From contig NZ_JXKM01000012.1 in NCBI RefSeq assembly GCF_001885905.1, positions 1 through 64,000 of the forward strand: a DNA stretch of 64,000 nucleotides, given 5' to 3'. Shown one piece after another: positions 56,318 to 64,000 of the stretch; position 1 is the first letter of the stretch; every line of letters begins with the position of its first letter. Under the pieces are notes generated by a model. The model was not told the origin of the DNA, made no database searches, and was given only the letters and a program-made list of their open reading frames with translations. The DNA is from Enterococcus devriesei (GTDB lineage Bacteria > Bacillota > Bacilli > Lactobacillales > Enterococcaceae). A program made the position numbers and the translations under genes.

Positions 56318-56749
56318 ATAATTCGCCTCCTATATTAATAAAATTCAGATAGACATACTTTATCATTTTTTCGGAGAGTTTTCCACAGCCGAGGATCAAA
56401 TAAGAAAAATTTTATCGTTTTCCACAATATGTATAAAAATACAAAAAGGTTCTCCACTAACAGGAAAAAAATTATGCACAGCGAGGTGACAGATTGTGGA
56501 ATTTTTGTTTTTTCCACGACTACATGCACAAGTACTGTAAAAAATGAAGGCAGATAGGTGTAGGGAGAAAGTGCTTTTTCCACATAACTTATCCACCATG
56601 TGGAAAACTTTTCCAAAAGGAATATTTTTGGGGAAAAACGACAGAAAAGAGAATGAATAAGTTTTTTGCCGAAAAAAGGTTATGCACATCTTGAAGAAGT
56701 TTATCCCCAAAAATTGTGGATAAGCTTTTTTCTTTTTTTCATTTCATGA
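56318..56749. other. oriC, dnaA-rpmH part: DnaA-box cluster
   Basis: The 505-bp gap between the divergent dnaA and rpmH genes holds one perfect DnaA box (TGTGGATAA, 56715-56723) and many near matches. These are TTTTCCACA at 56379-56387, 56418-56426 and 56576-56584, TTATCCACC at 56589-56597, TGTGGAAAA at 56599-56607, and TTATGCACA at 56472-56480 and 56680-56688. This would be the upstream half of a bipartite origin and also the dnaA promoter. No gene is supported here. Confidence 0.87.
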
Positions 56750-56779
56750 TTGACAAACTAGGGGTGGAGTCGTTATAAT
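56750..56779 (+). promoter_or_regulatory. rpmH promoter
   Basis: TTGACA (56750-56755), an 18-bp spacer and TATAAT (56774-56779) give a consensus sigma-A promoter 45 bp before rpmH, next to the last DnaA box. Confidence 0.92.
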
Positions 56780-56823
56780 ATTCGGGTATGTCTATGTAAT
56801 GTAAGTAATGGAGGTGTATTTAA

Positions 56824-56958
56824 ATGAAAAGAACTTATCAACCAAATAAACGTAAACGTCAAAAAGTTCATGGATTCCGTAAACGCATGAGCACTAAAAA
56901 CGGCCGTCGCGTATTAGCAAGCCGTCGTCGTAAAGGAAGAAAAGTACTTGCTGCTTAA
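56824..56958 (+). CDS. rpmH: 50S ribosomal protein L34
   Basis: The 44-residue, very basic protein begins [22 protein letters not shown] and ends [10 protein letters not shown], the invariant L34 sequence. GGAGGTG precedes the ATG. It is the first gene to the right of the origin, divergent from dnaA, and has its own terminator. Confidence 0.98.
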   Translation: MKRTYQPNKRKRQKVHGFRKRMSTKNGRRVLASRRRKGRKVLAA

Positions 56959-56984
56959 GCCACTGCCGGTCAGTGGTTTTTTTT
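56959..56984 (+). terminator. terminator of rpmH
   Basis: CCACTG (56960-56965) pairs with CAGTGG (56971-56976) and is followed by a T8 run. It separates most rpmH transcripts from rnpA. Confidence 0.88.
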
Positions 56985-57040
56985 GTGTCCGAAAATAGCC
57001 GATGCAGGAATTTTTCTTCTAATAAGGATGATTCCTTAAT

Positions 57041-57070
57041 TTGAAATATGGTATTATTGTCAAGTATAGA
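57041..57070 (+). promoter_or_regulatory. candidate rnpA promoter
   Basis: TTGAAA (57041-57046), an 18-bp spacer and TATAGA (57065-57070) lie 25 bp before rnpA, after the rpmH terminator. A separate promoter would explain continued expression of the rnpA-yidC-khpB group. Confidence 0.45.
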
Positions 57071-57094
57071 TTTAAAAGAAACGAAGGAAGCTAG

Positions 57095-57430
57095 ATGCAG
57101 AAAAAATATCGGGTCAAAAAAGAACGAGAATTTCAAAAAGTGTTTCAAGAAGGTGCTTCTTTTGCGAATCGAAAATTCGTAGTCTACCGTCTAGAGCCTT
57201 CTGGTCAAAAACATTTTCGAGTAGGCATATCGGTTGGGAAAAAAGTCGGGAACGCCGTCGAGCGAAATCAAGTAAAACGCCACATTCGCGCAGTTTTGCA
57301 AGAATTAAAAACGGAGTTGCCACCCATCGATTTTATCGTGATCGCACGGCCTACTACGAAAGCTTTACCTCATGCTGAAATGCGTTCGAATCTTATACAC
57401 GTTCTGAAGTTAGCAAAAATAATAAGTTAG
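57095..57430 (+). CDS. rnpA: ribonuclease P protein component
   Basis: The 111-residue basic protein starts MQKKYRVKKEREFQKVFQEGASFANRKFVVY and has the RNP signature VGKKVGNAVERNQVKRHIRAVLQ. It assists the RNase P RNA in cutting tRNA 5' leaders. GAAGGAAG precedes the start, and yidC follows 17 bp downstream. Confidence 0.97.
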   Translation: MQKKYRVKKEREFQKVFQEGASFANRKFVVYRLEPSGQKHFRVGISVGKKVGNAVERNQVKRHIRAVLQELKTELPPIDFIVIARPTTKALPHAEMRSNLIHVLKLAKIIS

Positions 57431-57447
57431 GAAGGAAACAGATGTAA

Positions 57448-58269
57448 GTGAAGAAATATAAAAAAATAGTATTGATGACAGGACTACTAAGTCTGGTCTT
57501 CTTGTTGTCGGCTTGTGGAACAGGTCAAATTGATGCTCATAGTACAGGTTTTTGGGATCGCTACATTGTTTTTTACTTTGGTGAAGCGATTAAAGGATTA
57601 TCCTTTGGGAATGTCGGAATCGGGATCATCTTATTTACCATCATTATTCGGGTCATCCTAATGCCGTTGATGCACTTCCAAACGAAAAGTATGCGGAAGA
57701 CGCAAGAGTTGCAGCCGCAAATAAAGGCATTGCAACAAAAATACGCGACTCGTGACCAAGAAACGCAACAAAAGCTGCAAGCGGAAACGAAAAAATTGTA
57801 TGCCGCAAATAATGTGAACCCTTACGCCGGCTGTCTGCCGCTGTTGGTTCAAATGCCCGTCATGATGGCCTTGTACCAAGCGATCTTACGAATTCCAGAA
57901 TTACGCCAAGGTCATTTTATGTGGTTGAACTTGAGTCAATCCGATCCTTACTTTATTTTACCGATCTTAGCGGCGTTCTTTACTTTTGCAAGTACGTATT
58001 TATCAAGTATGAGCCAATTAGAATCGAATGCTTCAATGAAGATTATGAACTTTGCGATGCCTGTGATGATTTTCGTCATGGCCTTGAATCTGGCTAGTGG
58101 ATTATCTTTATACTGGGTAGTCTCAAATGCCTTCCAAGTCGTTCAAACATTGTTAATCAATAATCCTTTCAAGATTCGCCGTGAGCGGGAAGATGCCGCA
58201 CGACAAATTCGAGATCGTGAACGAGCACTTGAAAAAGCGAAAAGTCCGAAGAAAAAACGTAAAAAATAA
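57448..58269 (+). CDS. yidC: membrane protein insertase YidC (SpoIIIJ/OxaA type)
   Basis: The 273-residue lipoprotein insertase has a signal with lipobox LLSACG (Cys23), five membrane segments, the KTQELQPQIKALQQKYATRDQETQQKLQAE cytoplasmic loop and NPYAGCLPLLVQMPVMMALYQAI. The conserved membrane Arg lies in IIIRVILMPLMHFQTKS. The tail is basic (KKKRKK), suiting ribosome binding. Translation starts at a GTG at 57448. It lies 17 bp after rnpA and just before khpB. Confidence 0.96.
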   Translation: MKKYKKIVLMTGLLSLVFLLSACGTGQIDAHSTGFWDRYIVFYFGEAIKGLSFGNVGIGIILFTIIIRVILMPLMHFQTKSMRKTQELQPQIKALQQKYATRDQETQQKLQAETKKLYAANNVNPYAGCLPLLVQMPVMMALYQAILRIPELRQGHFMWLNLSQSDPYFILPILAAFFTFASTYLSSMSQLESNASMKIMNFAMPVMIFVMALNLASGLSLYWVVSNAFQVVQTLLINNPFKIRREREDAARQIRDRERALEKAKSPKKKRKK

Positions 58270-58282
58270 GGAGGTTTAAAAA

Positions 58283-59035
58283 ATGCCTGTTTATGAAGGT
58301 CCAACGATTGACGAAGCGATCGCACAAGGCTTGCAAGCCTTAGGATTAAAAAAGGAAGAAGTTGAGATCGAGATTTTGACCGATGCCAAAAAAGGTTTTC
58401 TTGGCATGGGGAAAAAGGATGCCCGCGTCTCCATTGAACCGACTGTCGCTGAAGAAATCACCGAAGCGGTAGTAGACACAGTCGATGAGCTAGTGGAAGA
58501 ACCGGTTGAAGTAGCGCCGGAACCGGTTAGTAAACCAACCGAAGCTGCGAGTCAGCTAGTCGAACTAGACGAAGACGCAGCAGTCAAGGAATTGGCGCTC
58601 TATCTAACAAATATCACGAATGAGATGGGTGTACCGGCCTTAGTGAAGATTCAACATGAAGCGAACGGCTTGATCGTGATGAACTTAGAAACGAGCAAGC
58701 AAGGAATGTTGATCGGCAAGCACGGTAAGATTTTAAACGCGTTGCAATATTTGGCGCAAGTTTTTCTTCATCGCGTGGCGAAGGAAAAATTATCCGTCGT
58801 CGTAAATGTTGGCAATTATCGTCAAAAACGTGAAGAAGTTTTGGTTCGCTTAGCTCAGCGTACGGCTGAAAAAGTGAAAGAAACCGGTCGTCCGGTTTTC
58901 TTAGAACCAATGCCGGCCTTTGAACGAAAAATGATCCATTCAGCATTGAGTAAAGATGATTACATCAAAACGCATTCTGAAGGAGAAGATCCATATCGCT
59001 ATTTAGTCGTTGAACCGGCTAAAAAATATTTCTAA
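58283..59035 (+). CDS. khpB: RNA-binding protein KhpB (Jag)
   Basis: The 250-residue protein has the Jag-N domain (PVYEGPTIDEAIAQGLQALGL to FLGMGKKDARVSI), an acidic linker of about 60 residues (Glu, Val and Pro rich), a KH domain with MLIGKHGKILNALQYLAQV and an R3H domain ending VEPAKKYF. KhpB with KhpA binds RNA and affects cell division and wall growth in streptococci. GGAGG precedes the ATG and it directly follows yidC. Confidence 0.95.
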   Translation: MPVYEGPTIDEAIAQGLQALGLKKEEVEIEILTDAKKGFLGMGKKDARVSIEPTVAEEITEAVVDTVDELVEEPVEVAPEPVSKPTEAASQLVELDEDAAVKELALYLTNITNEMGVPALVKIQHEANGLIVMNLETSKQGMLIGKHGKILNALQYLAQVFLHRVAKEKLSVVVNVGNYRQKREEVLVRLAQRTAEKVKETGRPVFLEPMPAFERKMIHSALSKDDYIKTHSEGEDPYRYLVVEPAKKYF

Positions 59036-59044
59036 AAAGAAGAC

Positions 59045-59127
59045 GAGAGGCCGTGACAGAAGTGGCTTCTGGAACATCGTTTATTCATGAAAAGGAGGTG
59101 TGACTGCGTGCAGTCACACCTCCTTTT
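59045..59127 (+). repeat. repeat family 1, copy D, fused to the khpB terminator
   Basis: On the plus strand GAGGCCGTGACAGAAGTGG, a small CAGAAG/CTTCTG stem and ACATCGTTTATTCATGAAA are followed by a perfect 17-bp terminator stem (59090-59106 with 59111-59127) and a T-run. The order matches copies A-C and E, but the inner hairpin is shorter. Confidence 0.88.
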
Positions 59128-59138
59128 TTCTTGTTTAT

Positions 59139-59260
59139 AAAGAAAGTATAAAATTTTCAAACGAATAAATCGCTTTACAGCAGGTATATCTATATCGGGC
59201 TTCACGAACTAGCTTTATCGGCAATAAGCCAAACGATTTCGCGAAAACCTTTCTTAATCA
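59139..59260 (+). repeat. dispersed repeat family 2, copy 2
   Basis: GAAAGTATAAAA, GAATAAATCG, TTTACAGCAGGTATA, GGCTTCACGAA and CCTTTCTTA follow in the same order as in copy 1 (33415-33500, minus strand), with about 30 extra bases near the right end. No gene is supported in this part of the 59036-59427 gap. Confidence 0.8.
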
Positions 59261-59295
59261 AAACTTGATAAAGGAGACAATTTCAGCAGGAAAAC

Positions 59296-59402
59296 TTGAA
59301 TTGTCCCGAAAAATATGCTAATCTAGCAACAGAATTTTGTAGAAAAGCAGTCAAAGTGCTCATCTACTCCTTTTACTAAGGGGTGGAGTAGGCACTTTTT
59401 TT
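59296..59402 (+). promoter_or_regulatory. mnmE promoter and terminator-like leader
   Basis: TTGAAT (59296-59301), a 17-bp spacer and TAATCT (59319-59324) form a promoter. About 30 bases into the transcript a stem begins: AAAGTGC (59353-59359) and CTACTCC (59364-59370) pair with GGAGTAG (59385-59391) and GCACTTT (59392-59398) around a 14-base loop and a four-base bulge. A T7 run follows, 11 bp before the mnmE ribosome site. A terminator between promoter and gene is the layout of transcription attenuation. Confidence 0.7.
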
Positions 59403-59427
59403 ATGTTCTAAATTAGGAGGAAACAAA

Positions 59428-60825
59428 GTGGCAGAGATCACCTTAGAATTTGATACGATCGCAGCGATTTCCACACCGCCGGGAGAAGGTGCGATCAGCA
59501 TTGTCCGTTTAAGCGGCGATCAAGCGGTGGCCATCGCAGACAGCGTCTATCGCAGCGGGAAAAAATGTTTACTAGATGTGCCAACGCATACGATCCATTA
59601 CGGACACATCGTCGATCCTGCTGATCAGCAGGTCGTTGATGAAGTGATGGTTAGTGTGATGCGGGCTCCCAAGACCTTTACGCGAGAAGATATCGTTGAA
59701 ATCAATTGTCATGGCGGCATCGTCGTCGTCAATCAACTACTACAATTAATTTTACGTTCGGGTGCACGTCTGGCTGAACCTGGGGAATTTACTAAGCGGG
59801 CCTTTTTAAATGGTCGGGTAGATTTGTCCCAAGCGGAAGCAGTGATGGACTTGATCCGCGCGAAAACTGACCGGGCGATGAATGTCGCAATCAACCAATT
59901 AGATGGGAATCTATCCCACTTGATCCGTCAATTACGGCAAGAAATTTTAGAGACATTGGCTCAAGTGGAAGTAAATATCGACTACCCAGAATACGATGAT
60001 GTAGAAGAACTGACAACGCAATTATTACTAGAAAAAGCACAGCAAGTCGGTCAACAAATCGATGCGCTATTATTGAATGCCAAGCAAGGGAAAATTTTAC
60101 GAGAAGGTCTGAGCACGGCAATTATTGGTCGTCCTAACGTAGGTAAGTCCAGCTTGTTGAATTATCTGCTACATGAAGAAAAAGCGATCGTCACAGAGAT
60201 TGCCGGAACAACTCGTGATGTGATTGAAGAATATGTGAATGTCCGAGGCGTGCCGTTGAAATTAATCGATACGGCAGGCATCCGTGAGACAGACGATGTC
60301 GTTGAACGGATCGGGGTTGAACGCAGCCGCAAAGCACTAGGTGAAGCAGATTTGATCTTGTTAGTCTTGAATCAAAGTGAAGCTCTGACCGCCGAAGATA
60401 AAGGGTTGTTAGAAGCAACGAAAGGGTTGAAGCGGATCATTCTGCTAAATAAGACGGATCTTCCGCAACAATTATCTTTAGCCGAATTAGGCGAGTATAT
60501 GGAAAATGAAACGGTCTTTTCGATTTCTGTTTTAGAAAAAAATGGCTTAGATCAATTAGAAGAAGCGATTGCGACCCTGTTTTTCGGTGGTCAAACCGGT
60601 GAAAAAGACGCGACCTATGTGTCGAATACGCGTCATATCGCTTTGTTGGAAAAAGCTGGTCAATCCTTAGGTGAGGTTCGCAATGGGATCATGGCAGGCA
60701 TGCCAGTTGATTTGGTTCAGATCGACATGAATCGCTGCTGGGATTATTTAGGCGAAATCGTCGGTGACAGTGTGCAGGATGAGCTGATCACACAATTGTT
60801 CAGTCAGTTTTGTTTAGGAAAATAA
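59428..60825 (+). CDS. mnmE: tRNA modification GTPase MnmE
   Basis: The 465-residue enzyme, with MnmG, modifies U34 of several tRNAs. It has the N-terminal folate-binding domain ([23 protein letters not shown]), helical domain, GTPase domain with [25 protein letters not shown] and LNKTD, and the invariant C-terminal FCLGK containing the catalytic Cys. The start is a GTG at 59428 after AGGAGG. A terminator-like leader lies upstream. Confidence 0.97.
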   Translation: MAEITLEFDTIAAISTPPGEGAISIVRLSGDQAVAIADSVYRSGKKCLLDVPTHTIHYGHIVDPADQQVVDEVMVSVMRAPKTFTREDIVEINCHGGIVVVNQLLQLILRSGARLAEPGEFTKRAFLNGRVDLSQAEAVMDLIRAKTDRAMNVAINQLDGNLSHLIRQLRQEILETLAQVEVNIDYPEYDDVEELTTQLLLEKAQQVGQQIDALLLNAKQGKILREGLSTAIIGRPNVGKSSLLNYLLHEEKAIVTEIAGTTRDVIEEYVNVRGVPLKLIDTAGIRETDDVVERIGVERSRKALGEADLILLVLNQSEALTAEDKGLLEATKGLKRIILLNKTDLPQQLSLAELGEYMENETVFSISVLEKNGLDQLEEAIATLFFGGQTGEKDATYVSNTRHIALLEKAGQSLGEVRNGIMAGMPVDLVQIDMNRCWDYLGEIVGDSVQDELITQLFSQFCLGK

Positions 60826-60860
60826 GGATGCAGACTATTAATAAATAAAGGAGCAATTCC

Positions 60861-62756
60861 ATGGAATATCAAGCAGGAAATTATGATGTGATCGTTGTCG
60901 GCGCCGGCCATGCTGGTTCAGAAGCCGCTTTAGCCGCTGCACGAATGGGGCAGAAGACCCTATTGATCACGATCAATTTAGATATGGTGGCATTCATGCC
61001 ATGTAACCCATCGATCGGTGGTCCCGCCAAAGGAGTAGTCGTGCGTGAAATCGATGCACTGGGCGGCGAGATGGGTCGCAATATCGATAAGACCTATATT
61101 CAAATGCGGATGCTGAATACCGGTAAAGGTCCCGCGGTTCGAGCATTGCGGGCCCAAGCTGATAAACACGCTTATGCGGAAGAAATGAAGCACACGATTG
61201 AAAAAGAAGAAAATCTAACCTTGAAGCAAGGAGTCGTGGATCGTTTAATTGTTGAAGAAGGCATCTGTAAAGGGGTCGTTACGTCAACCGGAGCGGCTTA
61301 TTCAGCCCAAGCGGTGATTATTACAGCTGGAACGGCTTTGCGTGGGGAAATTATCATTGGTGAATTAAAATATTCCTCAGGTCCTAATAACTCGCAGCCA
61401 TCCATTAAGCTGGCGGATCATTTGCAAAAGCTAGGCCTAGAGATCCATCGTTTTAAAACCGGAACACCGCCGCGAGTAAAATCAGGCTCGATTGATTACA
61501 GCAAGACGGAAATCCAACCTGGCGATGAAAAGCCGAACCATTTTAGCTATCAAACCCCTGACAGCAGCTATTTGCAAGAGCAAATCCCTTGCTGGTTAAC
61601 CTATACAAACTTGAAGAGTCATCAAATTATTCAGAACAATTTGCATCGTGCGCCGATGTTTACTGGGATCGTTGATGGGGTAGGGGCTCGTTATTGCCCA
61701 TCGATTGAAGATAAGATCGTTCGTTTTGCCGATAAGGAACGTCATCAATTATTCCTAGAACCAGAAGGTCGTCACACAGAAGAAGTCTATGTCCAAGGCT
61801 TATCGACTTCATTGCCGGAAGATGTTCAAAATGAGGTTTTACATTCTATTGAAGGGTTAGAAAACGCTGAAATGATGCGGACTGGCTATGCAATCGAGTA
61901 TGATATGGTAGCGCCACATCAATTACGCCCAACACTGGAAACAAAGGTGATTGAAAATCTTTATACCGCTGGACAAACTAACGGCACGAGCGGCTATGAA
62001 GAAGCAGCTGGACAAGGGTTGATGGCCGGGATCAATGCCGCCTTAAAAATTCAAGGCAAAGAACCCTTTATCATGAAGCGCAGCGATGGCTATATTGGTG
62101 TCATGATCGATGACTTAGTAACGAAAGGAACCAACGAACCCTATCGTTTATTAACTTCACGAGCAGAATACCGGTTGATTTTACGTCACGATAATGCCGA
62201 TCTGCGCTTAACAGAGATTGGGCATGCGATTGGTTTAGTCGCAGAGGAAGACTATCAAGCTTACTTAGTCAAAAAGGCCCATATCGAGGCGGAGATGGCT
62301 CGTTTGCAATCGATCCGGATAAAACCTCATGAAGAAGTTCAAAGCTTCCTACGAGCTAAAAACAGCGCAGAATTGAAGGACGGTGTTTTAGCCAATGATT
62401 TCTTGAAGCGTCCAGAAATTTCATACCAAGAATTATTGCAATTCATTCCGGTCAATGATGAATTAACGGAAAAAGAAATCGAGCAGGTAGAAATCCAAAT
62501 CAAGTATGAAGGCTATATCAAAAAAGCGATGGAAAAAGTAGAAAAATTGAAACGGATGGAAGCCAAACGTATTCCAGAACGGATCAATTACGAGGCGATC
62601 AATGGACTAGCCACTGAAGCCAAGCAAAAACTACAAAAAATCCAACCCGAAACGATCGCCCAAGCGAGCCGGATCAGCGGCGTGAATCCCGCAGACATCA
62701 GTATCTTGATGGTTTATGTGGAACAAGGGAAGATCGCGAAGGTAGCAGCAGAATAA
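60861..62756 (+). CDS. mnmG: tRNA modification FAD enzyme MnmG
   Basis: The 631-residue flavoprotein has the FAD motif [46 protein letters not shown], the NAD-region [12 protein letters not shown] and [18 protein letters not shown]. It forms the MnmE-MnmG complex that makes cmnm5U34. The start follows AAAGGAG 36 bp after mnmE, so the two are in one operon. It ends at repeat copy E and its terminator; rsmG, which often follows, is absent here. Confidence 0.97.
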   Translation: MEYQAGNYDVIVVGAGHAGSEAALAAARMGQKTLLITINLDMVAFMPCNPSIGGPAKGVVVREIDALGGEMGRNIDKTYIQMRMLNTGKGPAVRALRAQADKHAYAEEMKHTIEKEENLTLKQGVVDRLIVEEGICKGVVTSTGAAYSAQAVIITAGTALRGEIIIGELKYSSGPNNSQPSIKLADHLQKLGLEIHRFKTGTPPRVKSGSIDYSKTEIQPGDEKPNHFSYQTPDSSYLQEQIPCWLTYTNLKSHQIIQNNLHRAPMFTGIVDGVGARYCPSIEDKIVRFADKERHQLFLEPEGRHTEEVYVQGLSTSLPEDVQNEVLHSIEGLENAEMMRTGYAIEYDMVAPHQLRPTLETKVIENLYTAGQTNGTSGYEEAAGQGLMAGINAALKIQGKEPFIMKRSDGYIGVMIDDLVTKGTNEPYRLLTSRAEYRLILRHDNADLRLTEIGHAIGLVAEEDYQAYLVKKAHIEAEMARLQSIRIKPHEEVQSFLRAKNSAELKDGVLANDFLKRPEISYQELLQFIPVNDELTEKEIEQVEIQIKYEGYIKKAMEKVEKLKRMEAKRIPERINYEAINGLATEAKQKLQKIQPETIAQASRISGVNPADISILMVYVEQGKIAKVAAE

Positions 62757-62769
62757 ATTGATACTATCA

Positions 62770-62855
62770 AGAGGTTGTGCCAGCAGTGTTCAACTTCAAG
62801 AACACCGTTTATTTATAGAAAGAACCTGTGACAAGATTTTTGTCACAGGTTCTTT
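62770..62855 (+). repeat. repeat family 1, copy E, fused to the mnmG terminator
   Basis: GAGGTTGTGCCAGCAGTG, a GTGTTC/GAACAC stem and ACCGTTTATTTATAGAAA precede a 15-bp perfect terminator stem (62819-62833 with 62841-62855). It has the same order as the other copies. The stem also serves the convergent gene at 62863. Confidence 0.88.
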
Positions 62856-62862
62856 GTGCATT

Positions 62863-63606
62863 TTAGCTTAAAGAAATAGGTTGGATGTAATCAGCTTTCC
62901 AGCACTGATCTGAATCATCATAATCAAAATACCACGTTTGTAAAAAAGCTTGTTTCTGACTAGTACTGCCAGCAAGAATTCTACCAGTAGCTAATTCTTC
63001 TTCGTAATCTAAGCAAGTAAAGTAAATCTGGACTGAAAAACTATTTGGATTGATCAAGCGATAGTTTGAAAGTTCTTGAAGCTGTGTTTTTTCAGTTCGG
63101 TTAGCAAAACCCTTTTCCCGTTGTTCATTCAAAATTGCCAAATGCGTTTGGTAGAGTTTTTCAGTATAAAACTTTTTCGCAGCCTCTAAAGACGACTGAT
63201 TCCAAGCATTTTGGATCGTTAAAAAGGCCATTTCGACTTCTTGCAGTAAATGCTGTTTCTTTTGGTTGTTACCGGGAATGGCAGCCAAAAAATCTTGACG
63301 GGCGGCGACATTCGATTGATGGACACGAATTTTTTTTCGTAAGATTGAAAATCCGGCGACACCAACAAAAAATAAACCAGAAACTAAGGAGCCAAGAGGT
63401 GAACGTGTCCCTCCATAGTAGTGAGGGGTATAAGTCCCCAATGTTCCACCACGGCTTCCAGAGTAACTACGCAAACCACCACCGCTGCGACTACTTGAGT
63501 GTACAGATCGGCCGCCAGAATGACCGCCGGCGGTAGCTTGGGAAACGCTTGGAGAAACAGTTAAAAATAAGAAAAAAGCTAAAATAAAAATAACTATTAT
63601 TTTCAT
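62863..63606 (-). CDS. Tim44-like domain protein with signal peptide and Gly/Ser-rich segment
   Basis: The 247-residue protein has a signal peptide (MKIIVIFILAFFLFLTVSPSVSQA), a Gly/Ser/Arg-rich stretch to about residue 55, a membrane helix (PLGSLVSGLFFVGVAGFSIL) and then a soluble Tim44-like domain (AFLTIQNAWNQSSLEAAKKFYTEKLYQTHLAILNEQ). Related proteins in Firmicutes and cyanobacteria are of unknown function. GGAGCG precedes the start. It is a single gene against the local replication direction. Confidence 0.82.
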   Translation of the reverse strand: MKIIVIFILAFFLFLTVSPSVSQATAGGHSGGRSVHSSSRSGGGLRSYSGSRGGTLGTYTPHYYGGTRSPLGSLVSGLFFVGVAGFSILRKKIRVHQSNVAARQDFLAAIPGNNQKKQHLLQEVEMAFLTIQNAWNQSSLEAAKKFYTEKLYQTHLAILNEQREKGFANRTEKTQLQELSNYRLINPNSFSVQIYFTCLDYEEELATGRILAGSTSQKQAFLQTWYFDYDDSDQCWKADYIQPISLS

Positions 63607-63753
63607 AAATCGCTCCTAAATTAAAGTTTGTTTGATTATAACGATAAATCTTAGTAGAAGCGATGATTACTATTAAAAATGATAGTTTTTTAAGCAGATA
63701 AAAGAGTGTTTTTAATTTATATCATCTTGCTTACGTGAAAGGAAGAAAATCTT

Positions 63754-63769
63754 TGTTTCATGTGAAACA
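63754..63769. promoter_or_regulatory. parS-like site 3, one mismatch
   Basis: TGTTTCATGTGAAACA differs from the exact parS sites at 46045 and 46900 only at a central base. It lies to the right of the origin, opposite the other two. It is the only clear signal in the 309-bp gap 63607-63915 besides the terminator. Confidence 0.75.
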
Positions 63770-63864
63770 ATTTATTGAGGATAGTGTTTTGTGTATCAAA
63801 GCGAGTCTATAGAAGCTTTTTGAGTGAATTTAAATAACTAAATCATATTTTTTTAGATAACGAA

Positions 63865-63895
63865 AAAACAAGCGCTTAGCAAGCACTTGTTTTTA
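63865..63895 (-). terminator. terminator of the gene at the right edge
   Basis: AAAAACAAGCGCTT pairs with AAGCACTTGTTTTT with one mismatch around a three-base loop; a T-run follows on the minus strand. Confidence 0.85.
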
Positions 63896-63915
63896 GAAAA
63901 AATAGTTTTAATTAA

Positions 63916-64000
63916 TCAGATCGCCAACGTCTTCAGGATTTTTCTTAGTTCATTAACAGGGACCTGACCCGGCGCCGAAGCGGTTCCGGCAGAGCCAAAG
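63916..64000 (-). CDS. 3' end of an unidentified gene, cut by the window edge
   Basis: The last 27 or so codons read ...FGSAGTASAPGQVPVNELRKILKTLAI and end in TGA at 63916-63918, followed by a terminator at 63865-63895. The composition is protein-like and the terminator supports a gene end. I cannot name the family from so short a piece. Confidence 0.6.
   Translation of the reverse strand, partial: FGSAGTASAPGQVPVNELRKILKTLAI

Noticed and set aside
56335-56710. Two overlapping minus-strand open frames in the dnaA-rpmH gap
   Set aside because: The region is packed with DnaA boxes; translations are Phe/Lys-rich noise and no ribosome site is seen.

Overview
The window is the replication-origin region of a low-GC Gram-positive chromosome, most probably an Enterococcus or a close lactic-acid-bacterial relative. 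The evidence is the syntenic block purA-dnaB-rplI-gdpP-rpsR-ssb-rpsF-gyrA-gyrB-recF-yaaA-dnaN-dnaA / rpmH-rnpA-yidC-khpB-mnmE-mnmG, the many PTS operons with PRD regulators, a malolactic enzyme cluster and a pyruvate oxidase. Species assignment is inference. The origin lies at about 54.84-56.75 kb. Genes to its left are nearly all on the minus strand and genes to its right nearly all on the plus strand, so most are co-oriented with replication.

Region by region: 0-0.6 kb is a decayed IS3-type transposase relic. 0.65-4.0 kb is a ribose locus (rbsU-rbsD-rbsK, with the LacI-type regulator rbsR next to it and a double palindromic operator between rbsK and rbsR). 4.1-5.0 kb is a membrane-anchored alpha/beta hydrolase. 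5.2-20 kb holds two paralogous galactitol-family PTS modules (IIA-IIB-IIC-dehydrogenase plus an MtlR/LicR-type PRD activator). The first also carries an AraD-type epimerase, a 60-residue membrane peptide, a RhaD-type aldolase and a D-2-hydroxyacid dehydrogenase. 20.3-27.2 kb holds an aldehyde dehydrogenase and a complete glucitol/sorbitol PTS operon (srlD-regulator-gutM-srlA-srlE-srlB). 27.3-31.4 kb holds a lipoprotein, an unidentified CxxC protein, a HAD phosphatase, a TMEM175-like channel, a small membrane protein and a ZIP transporter. 31.6-39.4 kb holds pyruvate oxidase, an orphan mannose-type EIIA, an ABC-F ATPase, and the malolactic cluster (AEC permease, malolactic enzyme, divergent LysR regulator). 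39.4-63 kb is DegV followed by the conserved origin core. The right edge holds a Tim44-like secreted/membrane protein and the 3' end of an unidentified gene.

The first 27 kb is essentially a polyol/pentose catabolic island: each PTS would phosphorylate an incoming sugar alcohol, a cognate dehydrogenase would oxidise it, and AraD, RhaD and RbsK would feed the products to the pentose phosphate pathway and glycolysis.

The non-coding sequence is rich: two exact parS sites and one near-exact one flanking the origin, a DnaA-trio element beside DnaA boxes, a promoter-plus-terminator leader before mnmE, a 61-bp direct duplication between gyrA and gyrB that extends the apparent gyrA reading frame, and at least two dispersed intergenic repeat families (one with five copies fused to terminators, one with two copies lying just 3' of terminators). 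I saw no tRNA, rRNA, CRISPR array or intact mobile element. I found no wholly new multi-gene system that the sequence alone would prove. The strongest candidates for follow-up are the extended PTS/aldolase operon and the terminator-linked repeat family.
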